DNA of 64,000 nucleotides from Thalassotalea sediminis. GTDB lineage: Bacteria > Pseudomonadota > Gammaproteobacteria > Enterobacterales > Alteromonadaceae. This document shows positions 23,530 through 32,971 of the stretch, piece after piece. The notes beneath the pieces were generated by a model, which was not told the DNA's origin, searched no databases, and saw only the letters and a list, made by a program, of their open reading frames with translations. The first letter of the stretch is position 1. Each line of letters begins with the position of its first letter. The stretch spans positions 1 to 64,000 of the forward strand of contig NZ_AP027361.1 of the NCBI RefSeq assembly GCF_030295915.1. The letters are read 5' to 3'. The translations under genes and the position numbers were made by a program.

Positions 23530-23943
23530 ATGTTGGCAATCTCTAATAACGTAACCCTTGCTGAGTGGGAAATTGAGCTAAATGCTATTCGTTCTCAAGG
23601 TAGTGGAGGGCAGCGAGTAAATAAGGTCGCGACAGCGATTCATCTACGCTTCGACATAAAGAACTCTTCATTGCCTAGCGTTTATAAAGAGCGACTGTTG
23701 AAGCTCTCTGATAGCCGCATAACCTCGGACGGCGTTATTGTCATTAAATCCCAATCTCATCGAACTCAAGACATGAATAAGCAGGAAGCATTAGAGCGAT
23801 TGAAGGAGTTGATACTTTCTGCAATGGTTGTTCAGAAGAAGCGTCGACCGACAAAACCAACGAGGAGTTCGCAGCAAAAAAGAATGAACAATAAAACTAA
23901 GAAGGGAGCGACAAAAGCGCTCCGAGGAAAAGTAAGTTATTAA
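23530..23943 (+). CDS. arfB: Alternative ribosome-rescue factor B (ArfB/YaeJ)
   Basis: ArfB hydrolyses peptidyl-tRNA on ribosomes stalled at mRNA ends as a codon-independent release factor. The 137-residue protein matches E. coli ArfB (140) along its length. The catalytic GGQ is at about 26-28 in SQGSGGQRVNK, followed by HLRFDIKNSSLP. The C-terminal basic tail (about 100-137, KKRRPTKPTRSSQQKR and ALRGKVSY) is the part that enters the empty mRNA channel. The gene stands alone, flanked by smg and a reverse-strand gene, and interrupts the smg-yrdD order seen in E. coli. Confidence 0.95.
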   Translation: MLAISNNVTLAEWEIELNAIRSQGSGGQRVNKVATAIHLRFDIKNSSLPSVYKERLLKLSDSRITSDGVIVIKSQSHRTQDMNKQEALERLKELILSAMVVQKKRRPTKPTRSSQQKRMNNKTKKGATKALRGKVSY

Positions 23944-23981
23944 TATACTTTTTGTTTATTAAAAGAGAGAAAAGTTGTTGG

Positions 23982-24725
23982 TTAGTAACTATCATCAGTC
24001 GTTGGTAAGGAGACTTGATACCAAGTAAATTTATCTGTTGATGCTAGTAAATGAGGGTAGGCTTGTTTAAATGCTTCTGCTTGAGGATACTGACGAATTG
24101 CCTCTTGGCTATTCCACTCGATTAAAGCAATAAGTGAAGGTACCTTGGACCCTTTATGGATACTGCCGTAATTTTTTGGGTGTTGTTTAAAAATAAATTT
24201 TGCGCCAAGCTCAGCTCGTAATGCCTTGGTTGCTTCAAAATATTGCTGATATTTTTCTTGGTCAGTGATCCATAATTCACTTACCGTATAAAACTTATCT
24301 GGTGATAACTGATACTCTTCATCAACACTAATATCAACGTCACCAAAAGATAGTTCGTTCCAGCCTTGGTTTTGTAATGGCAGAGCATCTTGTTTATAAA
24401 GAGGGTTTTCACGTAATTGCTGAGCAACGTTATCTGATTTCCACGCATAAAGCGCGAAAAACTCTGCGGGATGATCGCCTGCCAAAGTTTGTGTGACTGG
24501 CATTAAAATTACTTCTCTTACATCATTTGGCTTGGTTAACTGAGCAATCTTTTTAAAGTAAGCTTGTTGTGCCGCCTCGCCGCCGTGTTTTCTGTCGAGT
24601 AAAAGTAACGATAACATTTCATTTTTTTCGAACGAAAGTTTGATGGAGTCTTGATTAAAAGCGCTGGTAGTCGCTGAATAACTCAATAATGCCGTTGAAA
24701 AAATGAATGTGCTAAATAGTTTCAT
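23982..24725 (-). CDS. Secreted protein with two ferredoxin-like (DUF1330-type) halves
   Basis: This 247-residue protein has a clear signal peptide (about 1-22, ending TSA). The rest appears to contain two similar alpha/beta halves. The first (about 60-130) includes FFALYAWKSDNVAQQLRENPLY; the second (about 143-240) includes FYTVSELWITDQEKYQQYFEAT and SLIALIEWNSQEAIRQYPQAEAFKQA. The pattern (strand, helix, then a strand ending in W-x-S and a short helix) recalls dimeric alpha-beta barrel proteins such as DUF1330 or NIPSNAP. I do not recognise a named function. It follows an AraC-type regulator on the same strand after about 80 bases and may be its target. Confidence 0.6.
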   Translation of the reverse strand: MKLFSTFIFSTALLSYSATTSAFNQDSIKLSFEKNEMLSLLLLDRKHGGEAAQQAYFKKIAQLTKPNDVREVILMPVTQTLAGDHPAEFFALYAWKSDNVAQQLRENPLYKQDALPLQNQGWNELSFGDVDISVDEEYQLSPDKFYTVSELWITDQEKYQQYFEATKALRAELGAKFIFKQHPKNYGSIHKGSKVPSLIALIEWNSQEAIRQYPQAEAFKQAYPHLLASTDKFTWYQVSLPTTDDSY

Positions 24726-24807
24726 GTGTTGGATACTCCGTGTTTAAAAATTCGGAGTTATTTAAGTGCAGGATTACTTTTGTGGCGTCACTTTGGATAG
24801 AAAATGA

Positions 24808-25890
24808 CTAGTTTGTGCGTTGAAATGCTTTTGGTGTAAGACCAGTGTCTTGTTTAAAGGCGCGATAAAAACTATTTTTGTTGTTGAATCCAGACTCAAA
24901 TGCAATGTCTAAAATAGACGCTTTAACATTACCGTCCTTTAACATCGTTTTCGCTTTATCTAAGCGATAGCGGTTAATATATTCGTAGAAGGTTTGTTTT
25001 AGATGCACGTTAAGTAACTCTGATATTTGATGACTATTAATACCCAAATGTTCCGCGAGATCTTTCAGTGTTAATTCGTTATTCAAATATAACTCTTGTT
25101 CATTCATTTTTTTCTGTAATTGCAAAGACAATGATTCGGCAAGTTGTCTATCCAACGTTTTTAACTCCCTGTTATTGTTTATAGAAGCGTTAGTTAGTAC
25201 CTGCTGATAGTGCTCAAAGAAGATATTAGGTTTTACCAATGAACAGATGATAATGCCTTGCAAAAATAGCGACAGTGCGACAATGTAAATAAACCAGTCA
25301 TCATTATTCATTGGTGAGAAAAGGTATGATTTTGTAATAAAAAAGATATCTAGCATTATCATGATGAAAATGCCGACTATTAAGTAAAGTAACCAATAAA
25401 AATGCGTTTTGGATGTTGAATGCACGATACTGTTAATTTTTTCTTTATTGAGCAGCAGGCATTTTGCGGACCAGTAAATATAGAGTGATAGTTGTATAAA
25501 AAGTGGTGCAATAATAAATAATGGCAGGGCATCTGGTGACCATGGTAGATAGCGGAAAACTAGCGTGATAAAAAAAGGAATAAAATGCTTGGTAATTTGA
25601 GGAAAAGAAAACCTATGGTCTGTGATGGCGCGACAAAAAGCGAGTAAAAACGGACCATACAACCACGTTAAATTAGACGTGATAATCCAACTCCATTCAT
25701 TGGTGCCATATTGAACGCTACTGTAAACATTGGCAAGTGGAATAGTTTGCGTAAATAAAAATGCGCCAAGTAATCTATTTGAGTAATGATTTCCAGTGCG
25801 ATTTAACAATAATGAAAGGCTAAGCCACAGTGCAATAACAATGATAAATATCAGTGATAAAGGCATCCATATAAGTACAGTATTGTTCAT
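24808..25890 (-). CDS. Membrane-anchored AraC-family transcriptional regulator
   Basis: The 360-residue protein has an N-terminal membrane region of about six to seven hydrophobic helices (about 6-225) and a C-terminal AraC/XylS DNA-binding domain (about 260-360). The two helix-turn-helix units are TLKDLAEHLGINSHQISELLN and ILDIAFESGFNNKNSFYRAFK, followed by the family ending TGLTPKAFQ. Such regulators sense a signal at the membrane and activate nearby genes. The downstream secreted protein is a plausible target. No ligand can be inferred. Confidence 0.85.
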   Translation of the reverse strand: MNNTVLIWMPLSLIFIIVIALWLSLSLLLNRTGNHYSNRLLGAFLFTQTIPLANVYSSVQYGTNEWSWIITSNLTWLYGPFLLAFCRAITDHRFSFPQITKHFIPFFITLVFRYLPWSPDALPLFIIAPLFIQLSLYIYWSAKCLLLNKEKINSIVHSTSKTHFYWLLYLIVGIFIMIMLDIFFITKSYLFSPMNNDDWFIYIVALSLFLQGIIICSLVKPNIFFEHYQQVLTNASINNNRELKTLDRQLAESLSLQLQKKMNEQELYLNNELTLKDLAEHLGINSHQISELLNVHLKQTFYEYINRYRLDKAKTMLKDGNVKASILDIAFESGFNNKNSFYRAFKQDTGLTPKAFQRTN

Positions 25891-26028
25891 ATACGTGACA
25901 AAAATCCGTTTTTAATATGAGGTATACAATTTTAGTGTAACGTGTTTATCTATATTGCTAATAGATGGTTTGTTAATAGGCTAGTTAAATTTAAAATAAG
26001 CACGAGTATGATTATAAGGAATCATTAA

Positions 26029-26292
26029 ATGAAGAAGTTTTATGTAAGTAAAATAGTCATATGGGTGTCAGTAATAATATTAAGTGGATGTACCAGCTTA
26101 AAAAATCATGGAGATGTAGAGCAAGCTTACTTTGACCAACAAGCTTGCAATGGTGAATTGGAAATATCCCATACTGTGGTGATTGCTTCTGATGCAGAGC
26201 AGGTTAAGTCACCAGAGGTCAGAACGTTATGCCAACCGTCAGTTTATGAAACGCAAACTGAATTTGAAAAAGAAAATCGTCGTCAACAATAA
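26029..26292 (+). CDS. Small lipoprotein
   Basis: This 87-residue protein has a type II signal peptide: a basic start MKKFYVSK, a hydrophobic stretch and the lipobox LSGC, with the lipid-modified Cys at position 21. Ser-Thr after the Cys would not act as a Lol-avoidance signal, so an outer-membrane destination is likely. The mature part is short and polar, with two further Cys (C40 and C68) that may form a disulfide. AAGGAA before the ATG is a good ribosome-binding site. I recognise no family. Confidence 0.7.
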   Translation: MKKFYVSKIVIWVSVIILSGCTSLKNHGDVEQAYFDQQACNGELEISHTVVIASDAEQVKSPEVRTLCQPSVYETQTEFEKENRRQQ

Positions 26293-26596
26293 GAATAGTT
26301 CAATGCGACTATTAAACGATAACAATAGTTCATGTTTTTTCTCTATGTTGATAAGGCTTCAATACTGATTATTGACAATGTATTTTACATTATTGTTATA
26401 GCCCCAAGGTTGTTATTAGTTAGGAAAGTTTATTCTATATAAGTCATCTGTTGATATCGACGTACATTTCTTTTATTCAATAAGCTGATGCGATGAATAA
26501 CTAACGCCATATTTTATCCAAGGTGTTAAAACATTTACTATGCACTCATATCGGGAGATAATGGAGTTTCTCAAGTTTAATTATTGTTGGAGAAAC
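26293..26596. other. Intergenic region before yrdD
   Basis: No gene is convincing here. A promoter-like pair is seen: TTGACA at 26372-26377 and TTATAG at 26396-26401 with an 18-base spacer. Within the spacer is the small palindrome AATGTA-TTT-TACATT. This may be the yrdD promoter. An ATG at 26540 opens the yrdD frame earlier but lacks family support. Confidence 0.35.
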
Positions 26597-27151
26597 ATGG
26601 CAAACAACGACTCGCTATTTACACATCACGAGCATGCCTTGGAAAAGGAATATGAAGTCTGTCCGGAGTGTGGCAGTGAACTTGTGATCAAAAATAGTAA
26701 AGCGGGCGCTTTTTTTGGCTGTTCTTCTTACCCTACGTGTAAATATACAAGACCTGTACATGAACAGGAAAAAATGGAAGCGCAAGTGCTGCCAGGCAGT
26801 GAGTGTCCAGAGTGTGGTCATGAACTTGCCGTTAAACAAGGGCGTTACGGTATGTTTATTGGGTGTAGTAATTTTCCAGCTTGCCATCATATTGAACATG
26901 AAGAACAAAAGGCTTCTTCCAAGATTAAATGTCCGTCTTGCAAGGACGGTCATCTTGTTGAACGGCAAAGTCGCTTTGGTAAAATCTTTTACGCATGTGA
27001 TGGATACCCGAAGTGTAAGTTTGCGGTTAATCATGAACCTGTTGAAGGGCACTGTAATGTATGTGGCTTTCCATTATTGCTGAAACGTCAAATGGCGGCA
27101 GGTGAGAAGTTACAATGCGCGCAAAAGAAATGCAGTAAATTCCAGTCATAA
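26597..27151 (+). CDS. yrdD: Topoisomerase-type zinc-finger protein YrdD
   Basis: The 184-residue protein contains four zinc-ribbon units of the topoisomerase I C-terminal kind. They begin CPECGSELV (about 22), CPECGHELA (about 71), CPSCKDGHL (about 115) and CNVCGFPLL (about 154), each with a second Cys pair such as GCSSYPTC or GCSNFPAC. E. coli YrdD (180 residues) has the same layout. Such proteins are thought to bind single-stranded nucleic acid; the cellular role is not established. The chosen ATG has GGAG upstream and gives the family N-terminus. An upstream ATG at 26540 would add 19 residues. In E. coli it lies next to tsaC. Confidence 0.93.
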   Translation: MANNDSLFTHHEHALEKEYEVCPECGSELVIKNSKAGAFFGCSSYPTCKYTRPVHEQEKMEAQVLPGSECPECGHELAVKQGRYGMFIGCSNFPACHHIEHEEQKASSKIKCPSCKDGHLVERQSRFGKIFYACDGYPKCKFAVNHEPVEGHCNVCGFPLLLKRQMAAGEKLQCAQKKCSKFQS

Positions 27152-27183
27152 AAAAAAGCGAGCTTGTTGGCTCGCTTTTTTTT
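27150..27183. terminator. Bidirectional terminator between yrdD and purK
   Basis: The stem GCGAGC / GCTCGC (27158-27163 with 27170-27175) has a 6-base loop, a leading A run and a trailing T run. It can therefore stop transcription from both converging genes. Confidence 0.92.
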
Positions 27184-27193
27184 ATGTTCAATT

Positions 27194-28354
27194 TTATCGG
27201 TTAATTTTTTCTTGATATTTTTTCGCGAACTCAAGCAAATCGGGGAATGCATTTGTATCAAGTATCTGTGCGAGTGCTGATAAGCGCGTTGCTAACTCTG
27301 CTTCAGTAGTGCCACTAACATTGATATGACCCATTTTACGACCTGCACGTTTTTCTTTTTCGTACCAGTGCATGGTAACACTAGGAATTGCTAACACTTC
27401 ATTAGGTACTCGGTCTTCGCCGATAATGTTTATCATGGCAGTAGGGCGGTTTAACGTCGTATTACCTAAAGGTAAGCCGCAAATAGCGCGTAAATGGTTT
27501 TCAAATTGACATGTATCAGCACCTTGCTGTGTCCAATGACCTGAATTATGAACGCGAGGAGCAATTTCATTGACCAACAATTTTTCACCGATTTGAAAAA
27601 ATTCAATAGCCAATATACCAACGTAATCGAGCGCTTCTGTAAGTTTTGTAAACACATCAAGTGCTTGAGCTTGTAATGTTTCATCTGCTGCTGACGCTAA
27701 CGATACACTTAAAATACCGTTGGTGTGATGATTCTCAGTGAGAGGGTAAACAGAAATTTCACCCGTTGTACTGCGCGCACCCACAAGAGATACTTCACGC
27801 TCAAAAGGTATCATTTGTTCAGCGACTATACCTTGAGGAACTGCAGATTGGCTTTGAACAATAAAGTCAGCCATCTCTTGCCAAATAACGTCAGCCTGCT
27901 CAACAGACTTCATTCGCCATTGACCTTTACCATCGTAACCTTCTAAGGCACTTTTAAAAATGATCGGTAAGCTGAGCTGTTCAATGGCCGTATTGAAATC
28001 TTCCCGAGTTGCAATAATGGCGTGTTTTGCATTAGCAACACTGCAACTTTCCAATAATGCTTTTTCAAGGCGACGATCACCGCCTATTTTAATGGCCTGG
28101 CTACTTGGAAATAACTTTCCAGAGTTTTCACATTGCTCCAGTGTGTCGTGGGCGACATGTTCAAATTCAGCGGTGATTACATCCGCTTCTGCAATACCTT
28201 GGGTTAAGTCACCATAAATAAGTTCAGGGGCAATTGGATGCACCACGTTATTAGTACGTACATCAAAAGCTTTTACATCCATGTTTAACGGTGAGCCAGC
28301 TAGATCCATCATGCGAGCAAGTTGGCCGGCGCCTAATACCAAAACATTTTTCAT
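27194..28354 (-). CDS. purK: 5-(carboxyamino)imidazole ribonucleotide synthase
   Basis: PurK carboxylates AIR with ATP and bicarbonate to N5-CAIR in purine synthesis. The 386-residue protein has the ATP-grasp fold. It opens with VLGAGQLARMMDLAGSPLNM, and the nucleotide-binding region contains IFKSALEGYDGKGQW. The late blocks FFQIGEKLLVNEIAPRVHNSGHWT and HWYEKEKRAGRKMGHI are family signatures. It lies 8 bases after purE on the same strand, the usual purEK operon. It inserts between yrdD and tsaC relative to the E. coli order. Confidence 0.96.
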   Translation of the reverse strand: MKNVLVLGAGQLARMMDLAGSPLNMDVKAFDVRTNNVVHPIAPELIYGDLTQGIAEADVITAEFEHVAHDTLEQCENSGKLFPSSQAIKIGGDRRLEKALLESCSVANAKHAIIATREDFNTAIEQLSLPIIFKSALEGYDGKGQWRMKSVEQADVIWQEMADFIVQSQSAVPQGIVAEQMIPFEREVSLVGARSTTGEISVYPLTENHHTNGILSVSLASAADETLQAQALDVFTKLTEALDYVGILAIEFFQIGEKLLVNEIAPRVHNSGHWTQQGADTCQFENHLRAICGLPLGNTTLNRPTAMINIIGEDRVPNEVLAIPSVTMHWYEKEKRAGRKMGHINVSGTTEAELATRLSALAQILDTNAFPDLLEFAKKYQEKINR

Positions 28355-28362
28355 GTGCTTTT

Positions 28363-28845
28363 TTATTCCGCTGGGTTCGGGTTGCTTAGTATTGTATCGG
28401 TTTGTTCTGTTCTGAACTTTTCGATATTCGCCATGATGTCACTGTCATGTGTAGCTATGATTTGTGCTGCTAATAAACCAGCATTTGCTGCTCCAGCTGT
28501 GCCAATAGCAAGTGTACCTACGGCAATACCTTTTGGCATTTGTACAATAGATAACAATGAATCTTGACCACTAAGTGCTTTTGACTGTACCGGTACACCT
28601 AATACTGGTAGCGGTGTGTAAGCCGCTGTCATACCTGGCAAATGTGCTGCGCCACCAGCGCCAGCAATAATGACTTTGATACCGCGATCTTTTGCTTTTT
28701 CAGCATATTCTGCCAATAAGTGAGGTGTTCTATGCGCAGAAACGACTTTAGTTTCATATGGAACGTTTAAATTATCTAACATTTCCGCTGCATGTTGCAT
28801 TGTTGGCCAATCCGATTTAGACCCCATGATAATACCGACTTTCAT
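28363..28845 (-). CDS. purE: N5-CAIR mutase, class I PurE
   Basis: PurE rearranges N5-CAIR to CAIR, taking the product of PurK. The 160-residue length is typical of class I. The phosphate-binding start [12 protein letters not shown], the AHRTPHLL segment with the catalytic-site His, [14 protein letters not shown] and [24 protein letters not shown] are all present. It is the first gene of purEK. The 5' region holds a hexamer inverted repeat (28884-28901), but no match to the E. coli PurR operator was found. Confidence 0.97.
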   Translation of the reverse strand: MKVGIIMGSKSDWPTMQHAAEMLDNLNVPYETKVVSAHRTPHLLAEYAEKAKDRGIKVIIAGAGGAAHLPGMTAAYTPLPVLGVPVQSKALSGQDSLLSIVQMPKGIAVGTLAIGTAGAANAGLLAAQIIATHDSDIMANIEKFRTEQTDTILSNPNPAE

Positions 28846-28883
28846 GATATATCACCTTCACCTTGAGTTGATGGTTGCTGTAT

Positions 28884-28901
28884 TCACGGTACATTCCGTG
28901 A
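28884..28901. repeat. Inverted repeat upstream of purE
   Basis: TCACGG and CCGTGA form a perfect 6-base inverted repeat with a 6-base spacer, 39 bases before the purE ATG. It could be an operator or a leader hairpin. The function is unknown. Confidence 0.4.
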
Positions 28902-28987
28902 CTAAAAATTAAGCCGCGCATTATACCTGCCTTTACAAAAATACGGAAATATTACCGATAAGTTATCACGCGTTAGCCTACTTTATA

Positions 28988-29010
28988 CTTTAGTCGACCT
29001 TAGACTAAAG
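28988..29010. promoter_or_regulatory. Candidate operator (perfect inverted repeat) before the acyl-CoA ligase gene
   Basis: CTTTAGTC and GACTAAAG form a perfect 8-base inverted repeat around a 7-base spacer. It lies about 110 bases before the acyl-CoA ligase ATG in the gap divergent from purE. The form suits a dimeric repressor of the TetR or GntR type. It does not match the consensus sequences of FadR or PsrA as I know them. Confidence 0.45.
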
Positions 29011-29121
29011 GCGCATTTTTAGTGTGGATAAAAACTGTACACTGAACTAATAAGATATAAACAAAAGTGATAAGGCGCTTATCTAGCGCTTTAACGAACA
29101 CCTTGTATAGAGAGGTTAAAG

Positions 29122-30756
29122 ATGAGCAATATATATAACCAAGGCTTAGAAAAAGTGGCAGCAAATAGTTTACCTTTATCACCAGTAAACTTTCTTAATA
29201 GAACAGCTGATGTTTATCCCGATAAAGTGGCGATAGTTCATGGTGAACAGCAGATCACATACCGTGACTTTAGACGCAATGTTAGAAAGCTTGCTTCGGC
29301 ATTAGTTAATAATGGTGTTAAACCAGGTGATACAGTGAGTATTATCGCGGCGAATATACCGGCGTTTATTGATGCTCACTTTGGTGTTCCATTAACAGGC
29401 GCAGTGCTTAACTCCATTAATATACGTTTAGATGCGCAAGCTATCGCGTTTATTTTAGATCATGGTGAATGTGATGTGTTACTGGTAGATACTGCTTTTG
29501 CAGATGTTACACGACAAGCATTAGCACTGTGCTCACGTGCACCTTTGATTATTGATATTGATGATTTACAACTTGGCGAAGCTGATCGCATAGGATCTAT
29601 TGAGTACCAAGCATTCTTAGCGCAAGGTGATGAAAATTTTTCAACAAACTTGATACATGATGAATGGCAAGCATTAGCACTAAATTACACCTCTGGTACC
29701 ACGGGTAACCCTAAAGGTGTGGTTTATTCACACCGCGGTGCTTATTTAAACGCAATGGGAAATAATATGATTTGGCCAATGCCAACCAGTGCAGTGTACC
29801 TTTGGACATTGCCATTATTTCACTGTAATGGTTGGTGCTTTCCCTGGACTGTTGTTGCGATGGCGGGCACGCAAGTATGTTTACGTAACGTTGAAGTAAA
29901 CGCTATTGTCGATGCATTGGTGCAACATAATGTAAGTCATTTTTGTGGCGCGCCAATTGTGTTAAACATGATCTTAAATGGTGAACCATCAACATTGAGC
30001 CAGGTACCTCGAGGCGTTAATATCATGACTGCAGGCGCACCGCCTCCTGCGGCCGTTATTAAAGGAATGGAAGCTATGGGATTCGATATTACGCAAGGCT
30101 ATGGTTTGACTGAAGTTTATGGCCCATGTGTTGTGAGTGAATGGAAAAGTGAGTGGGATGATCTTGATGATGATACCCGTGCTGCGTTGAAAGCAAGACA
30201 AGGGGTAAGGTATCCAACACAGGAGGAGGTCGACGTACTTAATCCTGAAACTATGGCGCCAGTGCCTGCCGACGCGGATACCATTGGTGAAATTATGTTT
30301 CGTGGTAATACGACCATGAAGGGATACCTAAAAAATGAAACAGCAACTGAGCAGGCTTTTAAGCATGGTTGGTTTCATTCAGGGGACTTAGCTGTGAAAC
30401 ACCCTGATGGCTTTATTGAAATTCGTGATCGTTCAAAAGATATTATTATTTCTGGTGGTGAAAATATATCATCAGTGGAAGTAGAAAGTACGTTATATAA
30501 ACATCCTGCTGTTATGGAAGCTGCCGTCATTGCCCGTAAAGATGATAAATGGGGAGAAGCTCCTTGTGCATTTGTTACGTTAAAAACTGGCAAGCAAGTA
30601 ACTGAGCAGGAACTTATTGATTTTTGTCGTAACAATATGGCTAGATTCAAGGTGCCCAAAACGGTTATCTTTAGTGAACTACCTAAAACGTCGACGGGTA
30701 AGATACAAAAATTTATCTTGCGGCAGAAAGTGAAAGCACTATTTGAAACAGCTTAA
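29122..30756 (+). CDS. Acyl-CoA synthetase (AMP-forming), medium-chain or methylmercaptopropionate type
   Basis: The enzyme activates a carboxylic acid to its CoA thioester through an acyl-adenylate. The 544-residue protein carries the AMP-binding P-loop YTSGTTGNPKGV (about 190-201), the motif GYGLTEVYGP near 330, the Asp of GWFHSGDLA near 422, the hinge IRDRSKDIIISGGENIS, and the C-terminal catalytic Lys in TSTGKIQKF. The N-terminal block LTGAVLNSINIRLD is typical of the medium-chain/plant AAE/DmdB clade. The substrate is therefore uncertain; fatty acids or the DMSP product methylmercaptopropionate are candidates. AGAGG upstream gives the start. It stands alone between purE and tsaC. Confidence 0.85.
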   Translation: MSNIYNQGLEKVAANSLPLSPVNFLNRTADVYPDKVAIVHGEQQITYRDFRRNVRKLASALVNNGVKPGDTVSIIAANIPAFIDAHFGVPLTGAVLNSINIRLDAQAIAFILDHGECDVLLVDTAFADVTRQALALCSRAPLIIDIDDLQLGEADRIGSIEYQAFLAQGDENFSTNLIHDEWQALALNYTSGTTGNPKGVVYSHRGAYLNAMGNNMIWPMPTSAVYLWTLPLFHCNGWCFPWTVVAMAGTQVCLRNVEVNAIVDALVQHNVSHFCGAPIVLNMILNGEPSTLSQVPRGVNIMTAGAPPPAAVIKGMEAMGFDITQGYGLTEVYGPCVVSEWKSEWDDLDDDTRAALKARQGVRYPTQEEVDVLNPETMAPVPADADTIGEIMFRGNTTMKGYLKNETATEQAFKHGWFHSGDLAVKHPDGFIEIRDRSKDIIISGGENISSVEVESTLYKHPAVMEAAVIARKDDKWGEAPCAFVTLKTGKQVTEQELIDFCRNNMARFKVPKTVIFSELPKTSTGKIQKFILRQKVKALFETA

Positions 30757-30830
30757 TCTCAGGATTTACTGAAAAATCTTTTTAAAAAGCCTATAATCGC
30801 CGCAGTTTAAATTTGAGGTTGGTTTAACGT

Positions 30831-32284
<1,454 letters not shown>

Positions 32285-32289
32285 AAATA

Positions 32290-32661
32290 ATGACAAAGAA
32301 AAATAAATACGGACACTTACAACGTTTTGGCCCTGCAACACGAAATAGTCTTGTTGGGTTAAAAGCGGCTTGTAAATATGAACTCGCGTTCCGCCAAGAA
32401 GTATTTTTATGTTTAATACTACTGCCCGCTGCACTTTATATTTCAGATAGCTTTGTTGAATTTGCCTTATTAATGTCAGGTATTATGGGGATCATGATCA
32501 CCGAGTTATTAAACTCGGCGGTAGAAGCTGCAATAGATCGTATTGGCCCCGAACATCATGAACTAAGTGGTCGCGCCAAAGACTTGGGCTCTGCAGCCGT
32601 GTTTGTAGCCATTTGTTATTTTATATTAATTTGGGGCTATAAAATATATAGCATGTTCTAA
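32290..32661 (+). CDS. dgkA: Diacylglycerol kinase
   Basis: DgkA phosphorylates diacylglycerol in the inner membrane to recycle it into phosphatidic acid. The 123-residue protein equals the usual small integral kinase. It has an amphipathic N-terminus with NSLVGLKAACKYELAFRQE, where the Glu residues are catalytic, and three transmembrane helices (about 36-52, 56-72 and 100-119). Between helices two and three lies the family signature ELLNSAVEAAIDRIG. It follows hemF after 5 bases, so the tsaC-hemF-dgkA group is one operon. Confidence 0.95.
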   Translation: MTKKNKYGHLQRFGPATRNSLVGLKAACKYELAFRQEVFLCLILLPAALYISDSFVEFALLMSGIMGIMITELLNSAVEAAIDRIGPEHHELSGRAKDLGSAAVFVAICYFILIWGYKIYSMF

Positions 32662-32841
32662 AACATTATACTGTATAGCGCCACTAACATTTAAACTAAA
32701 TTGACACATTGTGTGTGCTACTGTGTATGAACGCCTTTTTATTACCTCATTAAATTTAATGTCTTTTCAATGCCATCATTTTATAAACGCTAGTGGCTAC
32801 GTAATTTTCGTGATGAAATCTACAAAATAGAGATGGATTTA

Positions 32842-32855
32842 TTGATATAGATCAG
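32842..32855. promoter_or_regulatory. FNR-type binding site 1
   Basis: TTGATATAGATCAG matches TTGATNNNNATCAA except for the last base. It is the distal of two sites, 60 bases from the second, upstream of ompW. Confidence 0.5.
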
Positions 32856-32901
32856 CTTTTCCTGTCCTAGTTAGGTCACTCCAGTGTAAAAACTCTAAAA
32901 G

Positions 32902-32915
32902 TTGAGATAAATCAA
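32902..32915. promoter_or_regulatory. FNR-type binding site 2
   Basis: TTGAGATAAATCAA has one mismatch to the FNR consensus and is centred about 64 bases before the ompW ATG. The flanks extend it to a 9-base inverted repeat. Confidence 0.55.
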
Positions 32916-32971
32916 CTTTTCTCTTAAGTCTTGAACGTATTATGCAGTCAAATTATTAAGGGGATACTCTC

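Larger units (their letters stand above)
32662..32971. promoter_or_regulatory. ompW upstream region with two FNR/Anr-like sites
   Basis: This 310-base gap holds no gene. Two palindromes close to the FNR consensus TTGATNNNNATCAA are present: TTGATATAGATCAG at 32842-32855 and TTGAGATAAATCAA at 32902-32915, each 9 of 10 conserved bases. The second sits in a longer arm pair, AAAAGTTGA and TCAACTTTT. E. coli ompW is known to respond to oxygen through FNR and ArcA, which fits. AAGGGGA at 32959-32965 is the ompW ribosome-binding site. Confidence 0.6.

Noticed and set aside
28846..29121. PurR operator before purE
   Set aside because: I could not find a match to the ACGCAAACGTTTGCGT-type palindrome.
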